Counted from the stretch's first letter, positions 45,242 to 54,411 are shown. The stretch is 64,000 nt of DNA from Mesorhizobium sp. Root102 (GCF_001425625.1 NZ_LMCP01000012.1:568404-632403), one strand, 5' to 3'. The notes: a model not told the origin generated them from the sequence alone. Program-made: numbers and translations.

Positions 45242-46159
45242 TCAGCTGTTACGCGCCGCCACGAATGTCGCCGCGTCCTTCAGCAACTGGGCGTCGTCGC
45301 CATAGGGCTCGAGCAGTGCATGCGCCTGTTCGACGAGGCCGTGCAGCTGGCTGCGCGCCCAATTCGCGCCATGCAGCGCGACCAGCGTCGCCTTGCCCGC
45401 GGCAGCGTCCTTGCCCGTCGCCTTGCCCATCTGGCTGGCATCGGCGGTCAGGTCGAGCAGGTCGTCGGCAAGCTGGAAGGCAAGGCCGATCGCGGAACCG
45501 AATTCGGCCAGCCGCTCGCGATCCTCAGCGGCAGCGCCGGCGATAAGGGCGCCGGCCTCGCAAGCGAAACGGATGAGCGCGCCGGTCTTCATCGCCTGCA
45601 GCCGGATGATGCCGGCCTCGTCCGGTGGCGCCTGTTCGGCTTCGAGGTCGAGCTTCTGGCCGCCGACCATGCCGCCCGCCCCGGCCGCGCGGGCAAGCGC
45701 CAGCACCAATGCTGCCCGCCGCTCTGCCGGCAGGGTGGTCGCCTCGCCGGCGATGATGTCGAAGGCAAGCGTCAGCAAGGCATCGCCGGCCAGGATGGCG
45801 GTCGCCACGTCGAAGGCCTTGTGCACGGTCGGCTGGCCACGGCGCAGATCATCGTCGTCCATGGCCGGCAGATCGTCGTGGATCAGCGAATAGCAATGCA
45901 CACATTCAAGCGCTGCCGCGACGCGCAGCGCCGCCTCGCCGTCGGCGGAAAAAAGTGCGGCACTTTCCATGACCAGGAAGGGGCGCAGGCGCTTGCCGCC
46001 GTTCAAGACGCCGTGGCGCATCGCCGCCATCAGCCGACCGGGCCGGGCGATCTCGCCCGAAAGCGCGCGGTCGTCGAGCAGCCGGCGCAGCAGCACCTCG
46101 ACGGCGGCAGCGCGTCGGATGAGCGCCATTTCGAACGCCATTTCGTCGTCATTCGTCAT
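45242..46159 (-). CDS. ispA: polyprenyl (farnesyl-type) diphosphate synthase
   Basis: 305 residues from ATG 46159. First Asp-rich motif DDLPAMDDDDLRRG and second FQLADDLLD place it with bacterial short-chain trans-prenyl synthases (IspA), which make farnesyl diphosphate from IPP and DMAPP. Fits with ispG 6 kb away. Upstream is the type B palindrome at 46229-46372. Confidence 0.92.
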   Translation of the reverse strand: MTNDDEMAFEMALIRRAAAVEVLLRRLLDDRALSGEIARPGRLMAAMRHGVLNGGKRLRPFLVMESAALFSADGEAALRVAAALECVHCYSLIHDDLPAMDDDDLRRGQPTVHKAFDVATAILAGDALLTLAFDIIAGEATTLPAERRAALVLALARAAGAGGMVGGQKLDLEAEQAPPDEAGIIRLQAMKTGALIRFACEAGALIAGAAAEDRERLAEFGSAIGLAFQLADDLLDLTADASQMGKATGKDAAAGKATLVALHGANWARSQLHGLVEQAHALLEPYGDDAQLLKDAATFVAARNS

Positions 46160-46228
46160 GGCCGGGACCGGTAGCCGACACTCAGACGTTGCGCAAGAAG
46201 GCAAGCGCCATTATGCCGGAGCAGTAAG

Positions 46229-46372
46229 AGCCCGTTTGGAAACTCTACTCCTGCGGTCATCTGAAGGCGTTTTCTGCGCTTCCGGTGCTCACGTACTCGA
46301 ATGTACGCTCCGCTCCGGTTCTCGAAAACACCGTCATATGACTCACAGGAGCGAGTTTCAAAACGAGCTCTC
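46229..46372. repeat. type B long palindromic element, copy 1
   Basis: About 144 bp. The core TGCGCTTCCGGTGCTCACGTAC ... is shared with copy 2 at 48114 (only the loop differs), and the outer arms (left: GAGCCCGTTTGGAAACTC ... GGCGTTTTC; right arm its near reverse complement ending GAGCTC) form a long imperfect stem. The arms differ in sequence from those of copy 2. Between divergent ispA and mtgA. Confidence 0.75.
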
Positions 46373-46432
46373 TGGCACGGGTTGGGCGGCTTGGCGGAAC
46401 CGATCGTCGATCATGAAACCGAAAAGCTGGAC

Positions 46433-47143
46433 ATGGCGACGAGATCGCGAGGCGTAAACCGCCGTGGTCTCAAGCGCTGGGTCCGGCGCGGCATCGTCGT
46501 GGCCGCGGTGCTGGCTTTGATTCCGGTCGTGCTGACGTTCCTCTATCTGCCATCCTTCGTGCATCCGGTCTCGACGCTTATGCTGAAGGACCTGGCGACG
46601 TTCTCCGGTTATGACCGCCGCTGGGTGTCGATTGACGACGTGTCGCCGGTGCTGGCCAATTCCGTCATCATGTCGGAGGACGGGCAGTTCTGCTTCCACC
46701 GTGGCGTCGATCTCGGCGAATTGCGGGGCGTCGTCGACGACGCGTTGGCCGGTGAAGCAACGCGTGGCGCCTCGACCATCACCATGCAGACGGTGAAGAA
46801 CCTGTTTCTCTGGTCACGGCCGCTGGGTTCGGTGCGCAAGGTGGTCGAACTGCCGCTGGCCGTCTATTTCGATGCGGTGATGTCGAAACGGCGCATCATG
46901 GAGATCTATCTCAACATCGCCGAGTGGGGGCCGGGCATCTACGGTGTCGAGGCCGCGGCACAGCACCATTTCGGCGTTTCGGCAAAACAGTTGTCGCGAC
47001 GACAGGCCGCCCTGCTTGCCGTCTCCTTGCCAAATCCCATCGCCCGCAATCCGGCCAAACCCGGACCGGGCCTGAGACGGCTGGCCAATCTGATCGAGCG
47101 GCGCGCCGGCCGCTCCGGCGCCTATGTCGGCTGTCTCCGCTAG
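46433..47143 (+). CDS. mtgA: monofunctional biosynthetic peptidoglycan transglycosylase
   Basis: 236 residues from ATG 46433. One N-terminal membrane helix ([19 protein letters not shown]) and the GT51 domain: catalytic Glu in [13 protein letters not shown], then [52 protein letters not shown]. Polymerises lipid II glycan chains at the outer face of the inner membrane. Homologous to the GT half of class A PBPs. Confidence 0.94.
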   Translation: MATRSRGVNRRGLKRWVRRGIVVAAVLALIPVVLTFLYLPSFVHPVSTLMLKDLATFSGYDRRWVSIDDVSPVLANSVIMSEDGQFCFHRGVDLGELRGVVDDALAGEATRGASTITMQTVKNLFLWSRPLGSVRKVVELPLAVYFDAVMSKRRIMEIYLNIAEWGPGIYGVEAAAQHHFGVSAKQLSRRQAALLAVSLPNPIARNPAKPGPGLRRLANLIERRAGRSGAYVGCLR

Positions 47144-47193
47144 CCGACTCAAAAAAATTCGCGCCAGTGCTGGCCAAAACGGCGCAGGGCGTG

Positions 47194-47262
47194 TATAGGC
47201 ACCCGACTTTCTCAGATTCCGGCCCCGACACGGCCCTTTCACGAGGGCGGGCGGGGCTTTTT
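47194..47262 (+). promoter_or_regulatory. rpmF leader with -10 box and terminator hairpin
   Basis: TATAGG at 47194-47199 could be the -10 of rpmF. At 47221-47262 a branched stem (GGCCCCG ... CGGGGC with inner GGCCCT / AGGGC) ends in TTTTT, 22 bases before the rpmF ATG. It is either the mtgA terminator, with rpmF transcripts reading through, or a leader attenuator of rpmF. Confidence 0.5.
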
Positions 47263-47284
47263 GACCATGTAATGGAGCATATCC

Positions 47285-47467
47285 ATGGCCGTTCCGAAAC
47301 GAAAAACCTCTCCGTCCAAGCGCGGCATGCGCCGCTCGGCCGACGCTCTCAAGGCCCCGACTTATGTCGAGGACAAGAATTCCGGCGAAATGCGCCGCCC
47401 GCATCATATCGACCTGAAGACCGGCATGTATCGCGGTCGCCAGGTGTTGACGCCCAAGGAAAGCTGA
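47285..47467 (+). CDS. rpmF: 50S ribosomal protein L32
   Basis: 60 residues: [19 protein letters not shown] at the N-terminus and [16 protein letters not shown] at the C-terminus. The zinc-free L32 form of alphaproteobacteria. GGAG 8 bases before the ATG. Followed by a strong terminator. Confidence 0.97.
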   Translation: MAVPKRKTSPSKRGMRRSADALKAPTYVEDKNSGEMRRPHHIDLKTGMYRGRQVLTPKES

Positions 47468-47502
47468 GACCAGCTTTTCCAAAGGTTTGAATTACAAAAG
47501 GA

Positions 47503-47526
47503 CCGGCCAGTGGCCGGTTTTTTTGC
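47503..47526 (+). terminator. Rho-independent terminator of rpmF
   Basis: ACCGGCC-AGT-GGCCGGT stem followed by seven T residues, 36 bases after the rpmF stop. Confidence 0.9.
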
Positions 47527-47712
47527 GTTTGGGGGCGGGGTGGCGCGCATCTCGAAGCGCGGGCGGCAATCGTTGCAGTTCTCCAACTGGGCAACGGGCT
47601 GACATGGTTGTTGCGCGCGGTCTTCGACCGTGTTCAGCGCGGCCACCGAAACATCTTGACGGCGTGCCTGTGGCGCATTCTACAAAGGATTGCCCCCAAA
47701 TGGAGACGCCAG

Positions 47713-48114
47713 ATGTTCGGTGCCATTCCGCTGCTGATCGTGCCTTTCGTGCTCTACAATCTCGGATTGCTGGGAATATTCGGCAGCGGTGACGATCCGT
47801 GGGCGAGCGAAGTCTTCTCCTTCAGCATGATGTCGGGCGGCGTGTTCTCGATGACGCTTGGCGATCTGATGGTGCTGATCGGGCTGATCTTCCTGTTCCT
47901 CGAAATGGCGAAATCGGTGCGCACCACCAATGCCTCGATCATGGACCACCTTCTGTCGACGCTGGTCTTCGTGGCGTTCCTGGTCGAGTTCCTGCTGGTA
48001 AAGGGCGCCGCCCACTCCGTCTTCTTCACGCTGATGGTCATCGCGCTGTTCGATGTGCTGGCCGGATTCGCGGTGTCGATGCGGTCGGCGAGCCGGGACA
48101 TCAATCTCAACTAA
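47713..48114 (+). CDS. four-helix membrane protein of unknown function
   Basis: 133 residues from ATG 47713 (GGAG 7 bases upstream). Four hydrophobic helices (PLLIVPFVLYNLGLLGIF, LGDLMVLIGLIFLFLEMAK, LLSTLVFVAFLVEFLLV, FFTLMVIALFDVLAGFAV). I recognise it as a conserved rhizobial membrane protein without a named function. Ends at the type B palindrome, which probably acts as its terminator. Confidence 0.8.
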   Translation: MFGAIPLLIVPFVLYNLGLLGIFGSGDDPWASEVFSFSMMSGGVFSMTLGDLMVLIGLIFLFLEMAKSVRTTNASIMDHLLSTLVFVAFLVEFLLVKGAAHSVFFTLMVIALFDVLAGFAVSMRSASRDINLN

Positions 48115-48260
48115 GGCTGCATTGATATTCAGGTGATGCCGGCCTGCAAATGGCGGCCTCCTGCGCTTCCGGTGCTCACGTACCCAAAAGTACGCTCCGC
48201 TCCGGTTCTCGGAGGCCACCATTTTCGACTCGGCCTGACCTGAATCTCAACGCAGCCTCG
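48114..48260. repeat. type B long palindromic element, copy 2
   Basis: About 147 bp between two convergent genes. Core TGCGCTTCCGGTGCTCACG-TACCCAAAAGTACGCTCCG matches copy 1 at 46274-46318 except the loop. Outer arms (AGGCTGCATTGATATTCAGG ... GGCGGCCTCC and its near reverse complement) bear no similarity to those of copy 1 but pair with each other. Likely a bidirectional terminator. Confidence 0.75.
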
Positions 48261-48279
48261 CCTCAATGTCGAAGGATGC

Positions 48280-48711
48280 TCAGCCCGGATCGGCGGTGAA
48301 ACCGGTGGCCTCGATGCCGGCGATTGCCGCGGCTTCGTCATTGTCCGACGTGTCGCCTGAAATGCCGACGGCGCCGATGATGGCGCCGGCCTTGTCGCGG
48401 ATCAGCACGCCGCCGACGACCGGCAGCACGCGTCCGCCCGATACGTCCGAGATGCCGGCGACGAGATGCGGGCGCTCCTTGGCGAAGGCCTCGACTTTGC
48501 GCGAGCCCATGCCGATGGCGAGCGCGCCATAGGCCTTGCCGGCCGACATTTGCGGACGCAGGAACGAGGCGCCGTCCTGGCGCTGGAAGGCGACCAGATG
48601 TCCGCCGGCATCAAGCACCGAGACGCCGAGCGGCTTGAGCTTGAGATCGGCGCCCTTGGCAAAGGCGGCATCGATGATTTGCCTGGCTTTTTCGAGCGGC
48701 AGTGCGGTCAT
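48280..48711 (-). CDS. GlcG/HbpS family heme-binding-like protein
   Basis: 143 residues from ATG 48711 (GGAG upstream). Signature LEKARQIIDAAFAKG, LGVSVLDAGGHLVAFQRQDGA, GKAYGALAIGMGSR and GGVLIRDKAGAIIGAVGISGDTSDNDEAAA, the GlcG/DUF336 domain. No signal peptide, so cytoplasmic; octamer-forming relatives bind heme or act beside glycolate/diol enzymes. Confidence 0.9.
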   Translation of the reverse strand: MTALPLEKARQIIDAAFAKGADLKLKPLGVSVLDAGGHLVAFQRQDGASFLRPQMSAGKAYGALAIGMGSRKVEAFAKERPHLVAGISDVSGGRVLPVVGGVLIRDKAGAIIGAVGISGDTSDNDEAAAIAGIEATGFTADPG

Positions 48712-48884
48712 GGCAGTCTCCTGTTTGAAAACGCGTCGATCATTGACGGTCGGCGGGCGAGATAACATCCCGGTTTCGGTTGAAAGTGCTTCGCGTGAAG
48801 AGGCGGGATGGAAATCGGCGTTCGCCGACACCATCCGGGTACGGCGTTGCCGTTTGTATGGCGCCAGACGTGCCCGGGGGATGG

Positions 48885-49130
48885 CTATTTCTTCTTGGCG
48901 CGGGCCGGCTTCTTGGCGGGTGCCGCCGGCGCGTTGGCGAGATCTTCCGCTTCCTTGGCGAGACGCAGTGCCCGCAGCTTGTTGGTCTTGGCCTGACGGG
49001 CGTCACTCTCCGCGACGTATTCGGCCATTGCCTTCTGGCGGACGGTTGCCGCCTCTTCCTGCTTCTTGAAACGCAGGTCGGCGCGCGCGCGGGCAGCATC
49101 CCGAGAGTTCTCAACCAAGACCTTATCCAA
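48885..49130 (-). CDS. small Lys/Ala-rich coiled-coil protein
   Basis: 81 residues. ENSRDAARARADLRFKKQEE onward is a charged helix, ending with a basic tail (APAAPAKKPARAKKK) that might bind nucleic acid. The start is a TTG at 49130 or 49118. Similar short proteins occur in other Mesorhizobium-like genomes; function unknown. Confidence 0.65.
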   Translation of the reverse strand: MDKVLVENSRDAARARADLRFKKQEEAATVRQKAMAEYVAESDARQAKTNKLRALRLAKEAEDLANAPAAPAKKPARAKKK

Positions 49131-49195
49131 TCCCGTGAATTATGGCTTTCCGCCTCTTCTAGCAGAGCCGACCCCCAAACGGGAAAATAAGTTGG

Positions 49196-49717
49196 TTACG
49201 CGGCCGGGCTGGCGGCGAGGGCCTTGCTGGCAACCACCGCCTCATAGGCGGCCTGCAAGGTCGCGTGGACAGAAGGGCCAGACATTGTATCGAGCGGCAT
49301 GCCGAGGTGCTCGTGGCGCAACTCGTCCATGAATTTGTCCCACATCGGCTGTCCGCCCTTTTCCAGAAGTTCGGCGCGGATCGACAGTTCGTCGCTGACC
49401 GGCAGCCAGACGCGGCCCCAGGCGCCGAGATGGGCCAGGATCGGCACCAGCGTGATCGCCATCTCGGTCAGGCTGTAGATCGCCTTCTGCTTGTGCGAGG
49501 GATCGTCGGCCTTGGTCAGCATGCCCAATTCCATCAGCCGCTTCAGCCGGTCGGCGAGAATGTTGGAGGCGATGCCTTCGATCGATCCGTTGAGCATCTC
49601 GCGAAAATGGCGCCTGCCGCCGAAGATCATGTCGCGAAGGATGATCAGGCTCCAACGGTCGCCGAACACTTCCAGCGACAGGTTGATCGGGCACCCGGAC
49701 CGGCGATCGATGCTCAT
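49196..49717 (-). CDS. HxlR family transcriptional regulator
   Basis: 173 residues from ATG 49717 (GGAGA 7 bases upstream). HxlR winged helix: GCPINLSLEVFGDRWSLIILRDMIFGGRRHFREML, IASNILADRLKRLMELGML. Cys9 is at the position of the redox Cys in HypR/QorR-type members. Divergent from an alpha/beta hydrolase (98 bases between starts) that it may control. Confidence 0.92.
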   Translation of the reverse strand: MSIDRRSGCPINLSLEVFGDRWSLIILRDMIFGGRRHFREMLNGSIEGIASNILADRLKRLMELGMLTKADDPSHKQKAIYSLTEMAITLVPILAHLGAWGRVWLPVSDELSIRAELLEKGGQPMWDKFMDELRHEHLGMPLDTMSGPSVHATLQAAYEAVVASKALAASPAA

Positions 49718-49815
49718 GAGATTTCTCCAACAAACCGGTTGCATTATCGTATCAGTTTTATTATCGTGCAACCGATTGCAAAATGCAATCAGTATTGCAG
49801 AGAAGAGACCGCGCA

Positions 49816-50652
49816 ATGACGGCGATCGAACGCCCCGAAATCATATCCGAAGCCTTTGGCGACCCGGGGAACCCGCCACTGTTGCTAATCATGGGAGCGA
49901 TGGCCTCCATGCTCTGGTGGCCGCAGGCGCTGTGCCGGAAACTGGCCGATGCCGGCCTGTTCGTGATCCGTTATGACAATCGCGATACCGGCCGGTCGAC
50001 CAAATATGGACCGGGAGAGCCGCCTTACACATTCGACGACATGGCCGGCGATGCGATGCATGTTCTCGACGAGCACAACGTCGTCAAGGCACATGTCGCC
50101 GGCATGTCGATGGGCGGCATGATCGCACAGCTTGTGGCGCTCAAGCACCCATCCCGCGTCGCATCGCTGACCGTCATCAGCAGCTCGCCCGTGGGAACCG
50201 ACACCTCGCATCTGCCGCAAACCAGCGATGCTTATATCAAGCATTCGGCCGAGGGCGCCAAAGTCGACTGGTCGGACCGTGGCCAGGTGGTCGATTTCAT
50301 CGTCAGGGATGCGCGGGCGATCGCCAGCATCGCGCACCCATTCGACGAAACCCGGATGCGGGCTTTCATCGAGCAGGATTACGACCGCTCCGGCGGCTTG
50401 CTGAGCGCGACCAACCATTTCATGCTCAAGGGCGGCGACGCGTGGAAGGGCCGCCTGCATGAGATGGCGGCGCCGCTGCTGGTCATCCATGGTACGGCGG
50501 ATCCGATCTTTCCGATCGAGCATGGCGAGGCGCAGGCCGAGGCGGCCACTGGCGCGAGAATTGTCCGCATCGAAGGCGGCGGCCATGAGCTGCATCCCGA
50601 CGATTGGACCGAGATATCCGCAGCAATCGTCGCGCATGTCCAAGCCGGTTGA
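49816..50652 (+). CDS. alpha/beta hydrolase
   Basis: 278 residues from ATG 49816. Fold features: PLLLIMGAMASMLWWP (oxyanion segment), RYDNRDTGRS, nucleophile GMSMGG (Ser), Asp in GTADPIFPIEHG and His in GGGHELHPDDW. Similar to TAP/aclacinomycin-esterase-like hydrolases. Divergent from the HxlR gene; the 50 residues of C-terminal basic gap are normal. Substrate unknown. Confidence 0.9.
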   Translation: MTAIERPEIISEAFGDPGNPPLLLIMGAMASMLWWPQALCRKLADAGLFVIRYDNRDTGRSTKYGPGEPPYTFDDMAGDAMHVLDEHNVVKAHVAGMSMGGMIAQLVALKHPSRVASLTVISSSPVGTDTSHLPQTSDAYIKHSAEGAKVDWSDRGQVVDFIVRDARAIASIAHPFDETRMRAFIEQDYDRSGGLLSATNHFMLKGGDAWKGRLHEMAAPLLVIHGTADPIFPIEHGEAQAEAATGARIVRIEGGGHELHPDDWTEISAAIVAHVQAG

Positions 50653-50746
50653 GGCAGCATAGGCTGGCTTTGACGAATAAGGCCAACCGCAATAGGCATG
50701 CCGCACGGAGCGGCCACCGACAATCCACGAAACAAACGAGCGAAAA

Positions 50747-51403
50747 ATGTCCCTGACGCTTCATTTCCACCCGCTGGCCTCCTTCTGTTGGAAGCCGCTG
50801 ATCGCGCTCTATGAAAACGGCATCCCGTTCACGCCTCATATCGTCGATCTCGGCAATGCCGAGTCGCGCGAGGTCTTCCTGAAGATTTCGCCGATCGGCA
50901 AGATGCCGGCGCTGCGCGACGATGCGCGCGACCGCACGGTGCTGGAATCGACCATCGTCGTCGAATATCTGGCCGCGCATTATCCGGGGCCGGTCGACCT
51001 CGTTCCCGCCGACATTGACATGGCGCTGGCAGTTCGCCAGGCCGACCGCTTCTATGATTTCTATGTGCAGGAGCCGATGCAGAAGATCGTCGGCGACCGG
51101 TTGCGGCCACAGGACAAGACCGATCCGTTCGGCGTCGAGCAGGCGCGCGCCCAGCTGCGCGGCTCCTATGCCATCATCGAGCAGGACATGGGCTCGAAGA
51201 CCTGGGCGATGGGCGACAGCTTCACCTTGGCCGATTGCGCGGCGTCCCCCGCGCTGTTCTATGCCAACAAGGTCGAGCCGTTCGGCGACAAATATCCGGC
51301 CGTGAAGCGCTATCACGATCGCCTGCTGCAGCGGCCTTCCTTCGCCCGCGTGATCGAGGAGGCGGAGCCCTACTTCAAGTTCTTCCCTTACAACAACGGC
51401 TGA
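50747..51403 (+). CDS. glutathione S-transferase family protein
   Basis: 218 residues. Thioredoxin-fold N-terminal half with SFCWKPLIALYENGIPFTP, SPIGKMPALRDD and the Glu-Ser pair LESTIVVEYLAAHY for glutathione gamma-Glu binding; C-terminal helical domain with FTLADCAASPALFY. Cytoplasmic. Convergent with the arsR gene, 6 bases apart. Confidence 0.93.
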   Translation: MSLTLHFHPLASFCWKPLIALYENGIPFTPHIVDLGNAESREVFLKISPIGKMPALRDDARDRTVLESTIVVEYLAAHYPGPVDLVPADIDMALAVRQADRFYDFYVQEPMQKIVGDRLRPQDKTDPFGVEQARAQLRGSYAIIEQDMGSKTWAMGDSFTLADCAASPALFYANKVEPFGDKYPAVKRYHDRLLQRPSFARVIEEAEPYFKFFPYNNG

Positions 51404-51409
51404 TCGGGG

Positions 51410-51673
51410 TCAGGCTTCCCAGAACTGATCGAGCCAGATGTTGAGTTTGAGGAAGCCGGTGTTGCTCACCGTATAGACGCGCCTTGTTCCTTCCGGCTTG
51501 GCGTGGACCAGCCCGGCGTCGAGCAGGACTTTAAGATGTTGCGAAACGGCCGGGCGCGATACGGGCAAACCTGCGGCCAACTCGTTGACGGTTTTCGGGC
51601 CGCGGCGAAGTTCTTCCAGAAGATGGCGCCGGTTGGGATCGGCAATTGCCATGAAGGCGTCGGAAAACATCAT
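51410..51673 (-). CDS. ArsR family transcriptional regulator
   Basis: 87 residues. Winged helix: AIADPNRRHLLEELRRGPKTVNELAAGLPVSRPAVSQHLKVLLDAGLVHAKPEGTRRVYTVS. Lacks the metal-binding Cys pairs of ArsR/SmtB, so it is likely of the metal-independent type. Starts 33 bases after the MFS gene on the same strand, possibly one operon. Confidence 0.9.
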   Translation of the reverse strand: MMFSDAFMAIADPNRRHLLEELRRGPKTVNELAAGLPVSRPAVSQHLKVLLDAGLVHAKPEGTRRVYTVSNTGFLKLNIWLDQFWEA

Positions 51674-51705
51674 GTCTGTATTAGTGAGGCAAAGCCTTTC
51701 GAATC

Positions 51706-52953
51706 TCAACCGTCTGCTTCTGCTTTTCTTCTGGGATCAAGCCGCAATGCTTCGGGAGTGACCGAGCGGTCGGCCGGCTGCGTCTTGAAGGCGTCACGGT
51801 CGCCGATCGGCACCGGCGCGCGGCGGCTGATGCGCAGCAGCGTGTAGCCGGCCAGACAAAGATGCGCGAAGGCGGTCGCCAGGAACAGGCCTTCCGGGCG
51901 CATCCAGCCCATCAGGGCTGCGGCCAGCAAGGGTCCGATCATCGTGCCGAAGCCGTAGAGCAGCAACAGGCCGCCCGACACCTTGACGAAATCCTCCGAG
52001 CGCGCGTGGTCGTTGGCATGCGCTACGGCGATCGAATAGAGCGTGTAGGCGAAGGCGCCATAGGCTGCGGTGAAGACGATGATGAAGACGCCGGAGCGTG
52101 GCTCGAACAGGAAGATCAAGAGCGCGAACAGAGCCGCGCCGAAAGCTGCCCCCGCCAGCACGAAACGCCGGTCGGTCTTGTCGGACAGGCGCCCGGCCGG
52201 AAGCTGCATGGCGGCGCCGGCAACAACCACAAGGCTCATCATCAGGGCGATCTCTGCCGTGGAAATGCCGATGCGAGCACCGTAGACCGCGCCAAGCGTG
52301 CCCCAGGCGCCGTTGGCGATGCCGATCAACACGCAAGCGACCGCCGACACCGGCGAGTTGGCATAAAGGCCTTTGACGTCGAGCGTGACGTCCTGCAACG
52401 GCTTGGGGTGGGAGGCACTCGAAACCGCGGTCGGAATGAGCGACAGGCAAAACAGGATACCGGTGATCATGAACAGCGAGGCCGACTTCACGTCGCCGCC
52501 GGCGACGATCATCTGCCCGCCCATGATCGAGGCATAGGTGACCATCATGTAGAGGCCAAAGACGGTGCCGCGGTTCTCGTTGCTGGCCTTCTCGTTCAGC
52601 CAGCTTTCGATGACCATGAAGGCGCCGGCCATGGTGAAGCCGGTGAAGGCGCGCAGCAGGATCCAGACATATTCGTCGATGATCAGCCCGGTGAGCAGCG
52701 CCACGATGGCACCGGATGCGGCAAAGGCGCCGAAGGCGCGCACATGGCCGGCGCGGCGCACGATGCGCGGCGCGAAGAAGCAGCCGGTGACGAAGCCGCC
52801 GGCCCAGGCCGTGCCCATCAGGCCGAGCGATGCGGTCGAGAAGCCTTCCAACTGGCCGCGCAGGGGCAAGAGCAGCCCGTGCAATCCGGACGCCGCGAGC
52901 AGGAAGGCGGTGCCGCGAAGCAGCGAGAGGATCGGTCGGTAGGTTGCGAACAT
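51706..52953 (-). CDS. MFS transporter
   Basis: 415 residues, from the ATG at 52953. Twelve hydrophobic helices; helix loop RIVRRAGHVRAFGAFAASGAIVALL and SDKTDRRFVLAGAAFGAALFALL resemble the YcaD/UMF-type MFS group. Drug or sugar efflux is possible. Followed by arsR. Confidence 0.87.
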   Translation of the reverse strand: MFATYRPILSLLRGTAFLLAASGLHGLLLPLRGQLEGFSTASLGLMGTAWAGGFVTGCFFAPRIVRRAGHVRAFGAFAASGAIVALLTGLIIDEYVWILLRAFTGFTMAGAFMVIESWLNEKASNENRGTVFGLYMMVTYASIMGGQMIVAGGDVKSASLFMITGILFCLSLIPTAVSSASHPKPLQDVTLDVKGLYANSPVSAVACVLIGIANGAWGTLGAVYGARIGISTAEIALMMSLVVVAGAAMQLPAGRLSDKTDRRFVLAGAAFGAALFALLIFLFEPRSGVFIIVFTAAYGAFAYTLYSIAVAHANDHARSEDFVKVSGGLLLLYGFGTMIGPLLAAALMGWMRPEGLFLATAFAHLCLAGYTLLRISRRAPVPIGDRDAFKTQPADRSVTPEALRLDPRRKAEADG

Positions 52954-53044
52954 TGTTTGATCCGGCTCGTGTTTGACAGGGGCGCTGGGTCTGAAGACAG
53001 TCGCATTCGGGCTTTTCGGCGGCGGGCTCTTTGCGCCCGCGCAC

Positions 53045-53239
53045 CTATCCGCGACGGAACAGTGCTTCGGCCGCCGATTTGGTGCTGTCCTTGGCCTTGA
53101 GCTCGGCCTCCAGCCTGGCGATCTCGTCGCGCAGGATGCCGATGCGTTCCGACAGCTCGCCAACGGAAAGCAAGGACAGATCCTGCCCGATCTCGTGCGG
53201 GCGTGCCTTCTTCTTGGGTTCGTCGTCGAAGATCGCCAT
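53045..53239 (-). CDS. DUF1192 domain-containing protein
   Basis: 64 residues: MAIFDDEPKKKARPHEIGQD, LSLLSVGELSERIGILRDEIARLEAEL, a short coiled coil. GGAGGAG precedes ATG 53239. Common in rhizobia, function unknown. Upstream of the MFS gene on the same strand. Confidence 0.9.
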   Translation of the reverse strand: MAIFDDEPKKKARPHEIGQDLSLLSVGELSERIGILRDEIARLEAELKAKDSTKSAAEALFRRG

Positions 53240-53362
53240 CGTCGCTCCTCCTCCGCCAAGACCAGATTGGCCATTTGCCTGATTTGGCAATCAGCATACA
53301 TAGGGCAGGGGCGTCGATGCAAACAGCCGGTCGGATAACGGCGAGAAAAGACGGGAAATCTC

Positions 53363-54373
53363 ATGGCGAGCGGACAGAAAATTCCGGCAAGAATGACGGC
53401 CATCGCGATCTCGGAGCCGGGTGGCCCACGGGTGCTGAAACCGGAAACGCGCGACGTGCCGCTGCCCGGTCCCGGCGAGATACTGATCAAGGTGCATGCC
53501 GCCGGCGTCAACCGGCCCGATATCCAGCAGCGCAAGGGCGCCTATCCGCCGCCGCCCGGCGCGTCGGACCTGCCGGGCCTCGAGGCGTCGGGCGAAGTGG
53601 CGGCCGTTGGCGACGACATATCGCGCTGGCGCATCGGCGACCGCGTTTGCGCGCTGACGCCCGGCGGCGGCTACGCCGAATACGTCAAGGTTCATGCCGG
53701 CAGTGTGCTGCCGCTGCCGGCCGGCTTTACCCACACGGAAGCTGCGGCCGTGCCGGAAAACTATTTTACCGTCTGGCACAATGTGTTCGAGCGCGGCGGC
53801 CTGAAGCGTGGCGAGACGCTGCTCGTCCATGGCGGCTCGTCCGGCATCGGCACGACGGCGATCCAGCTTGCCTCGGCTTTCGGCGCCTATGTCATCACCA
53901 CCGCCGGAAGCAAGGAGAAATGCGATGCCTGCCTGAAGCTCGGCGCCGACCGCGCCATCAATTATCGCGAGGCGGATTTCGTCGCGGCGGTGAAGGAGGC
54001 AACGGGTGGCAAGGGCGCCAATGTCATCCTCGACATGGTCGGCGGTGACTATGTGGCGCGCAATTACGAGGCCGCGGCGGTTGAGGGCCGTATCGTCCAG
54101 ATTGCCGTGCAGGCCGGTTCTGTCGCAAGCGCGGACTTTTCGAAGATCATGGTGAAGCGGCTTACCCACACCGGTTCGACTCTGAGGCCGCGAACCGTCG
54201 AGTTCAAGGCGGCGATAGCTGCGGCGCTGGAAGCGCAGGTGTGGCCGCTGCTCGGCACCCGCAAAGTGGCACCGGTGATGGACATGATCTTCCCGCTCAG
54301 CGAAGCCTGGCGGGCGCATGAGCGCATGGAAGACGGCGAGCATATCGGCAAGATCGTGCTCGACGTCGGCTGA
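53363..54373 (+). CDS. NAD(P)H-quinone oxidoreductase (PIG3/QOR-type)
   Basis: 336 residues of the medium-chain dehydrogenase superfamily, zinc-free. GroES-like N-terminus (AAGVNRPDIQQRKGAYPPPPG), VPENYFTVWHNVFERGGLKRGETLLVHGGSSGIGTTAIQLA with the NADPH loop, and a C-terminus GEHIGKIVLDV. Reduces quinones or enones. Divergent from DUF1192. Confidence 0.9.
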   Translation: MASGQKIPARMTAIAISEPGGPRVLKPETRDVPLPGPGEILIKVHAAGVNRPDIQQRKGAYPPPPGASDLPGLEASGEVAAVGDDISRWRIGDRVCALTPGGGYAEYVKVHAGSVLPLPAGFTHTEAAAVPENYFTVWHNVFERGGLKRGETLLVHGGSSGIGTTAIQLASAFGAYVITTAGSKEKCDACLKLGADRAINYREADFVAAVKEATGGKGANVILDMVGGDYVARNYEAAAVEGRIVQIAVQAGSVASADFSKIMVKRLTHTGSTLRPRTVEFKAAIAAALEAQVWPLLGTRKVAPVMDMIFPLSEAWRAHERMEDGEHIGKIVLDVG

Positions 54374-54385
54374 CAGCGGCATTGC

Positions 54386-54411
54386 CTCGCTCGGCCTGCA
54401 GGCCGAGCGAG
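54386..54411. terminator. stem-loop after the quinone oxidoreductase gene
   Basis: CTCGCTCGGCC-TGCA-GGCCGAGCGAG, perfect 11-bp stem, 12 bases after the stop. No T-run. Confidence 0.5.
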
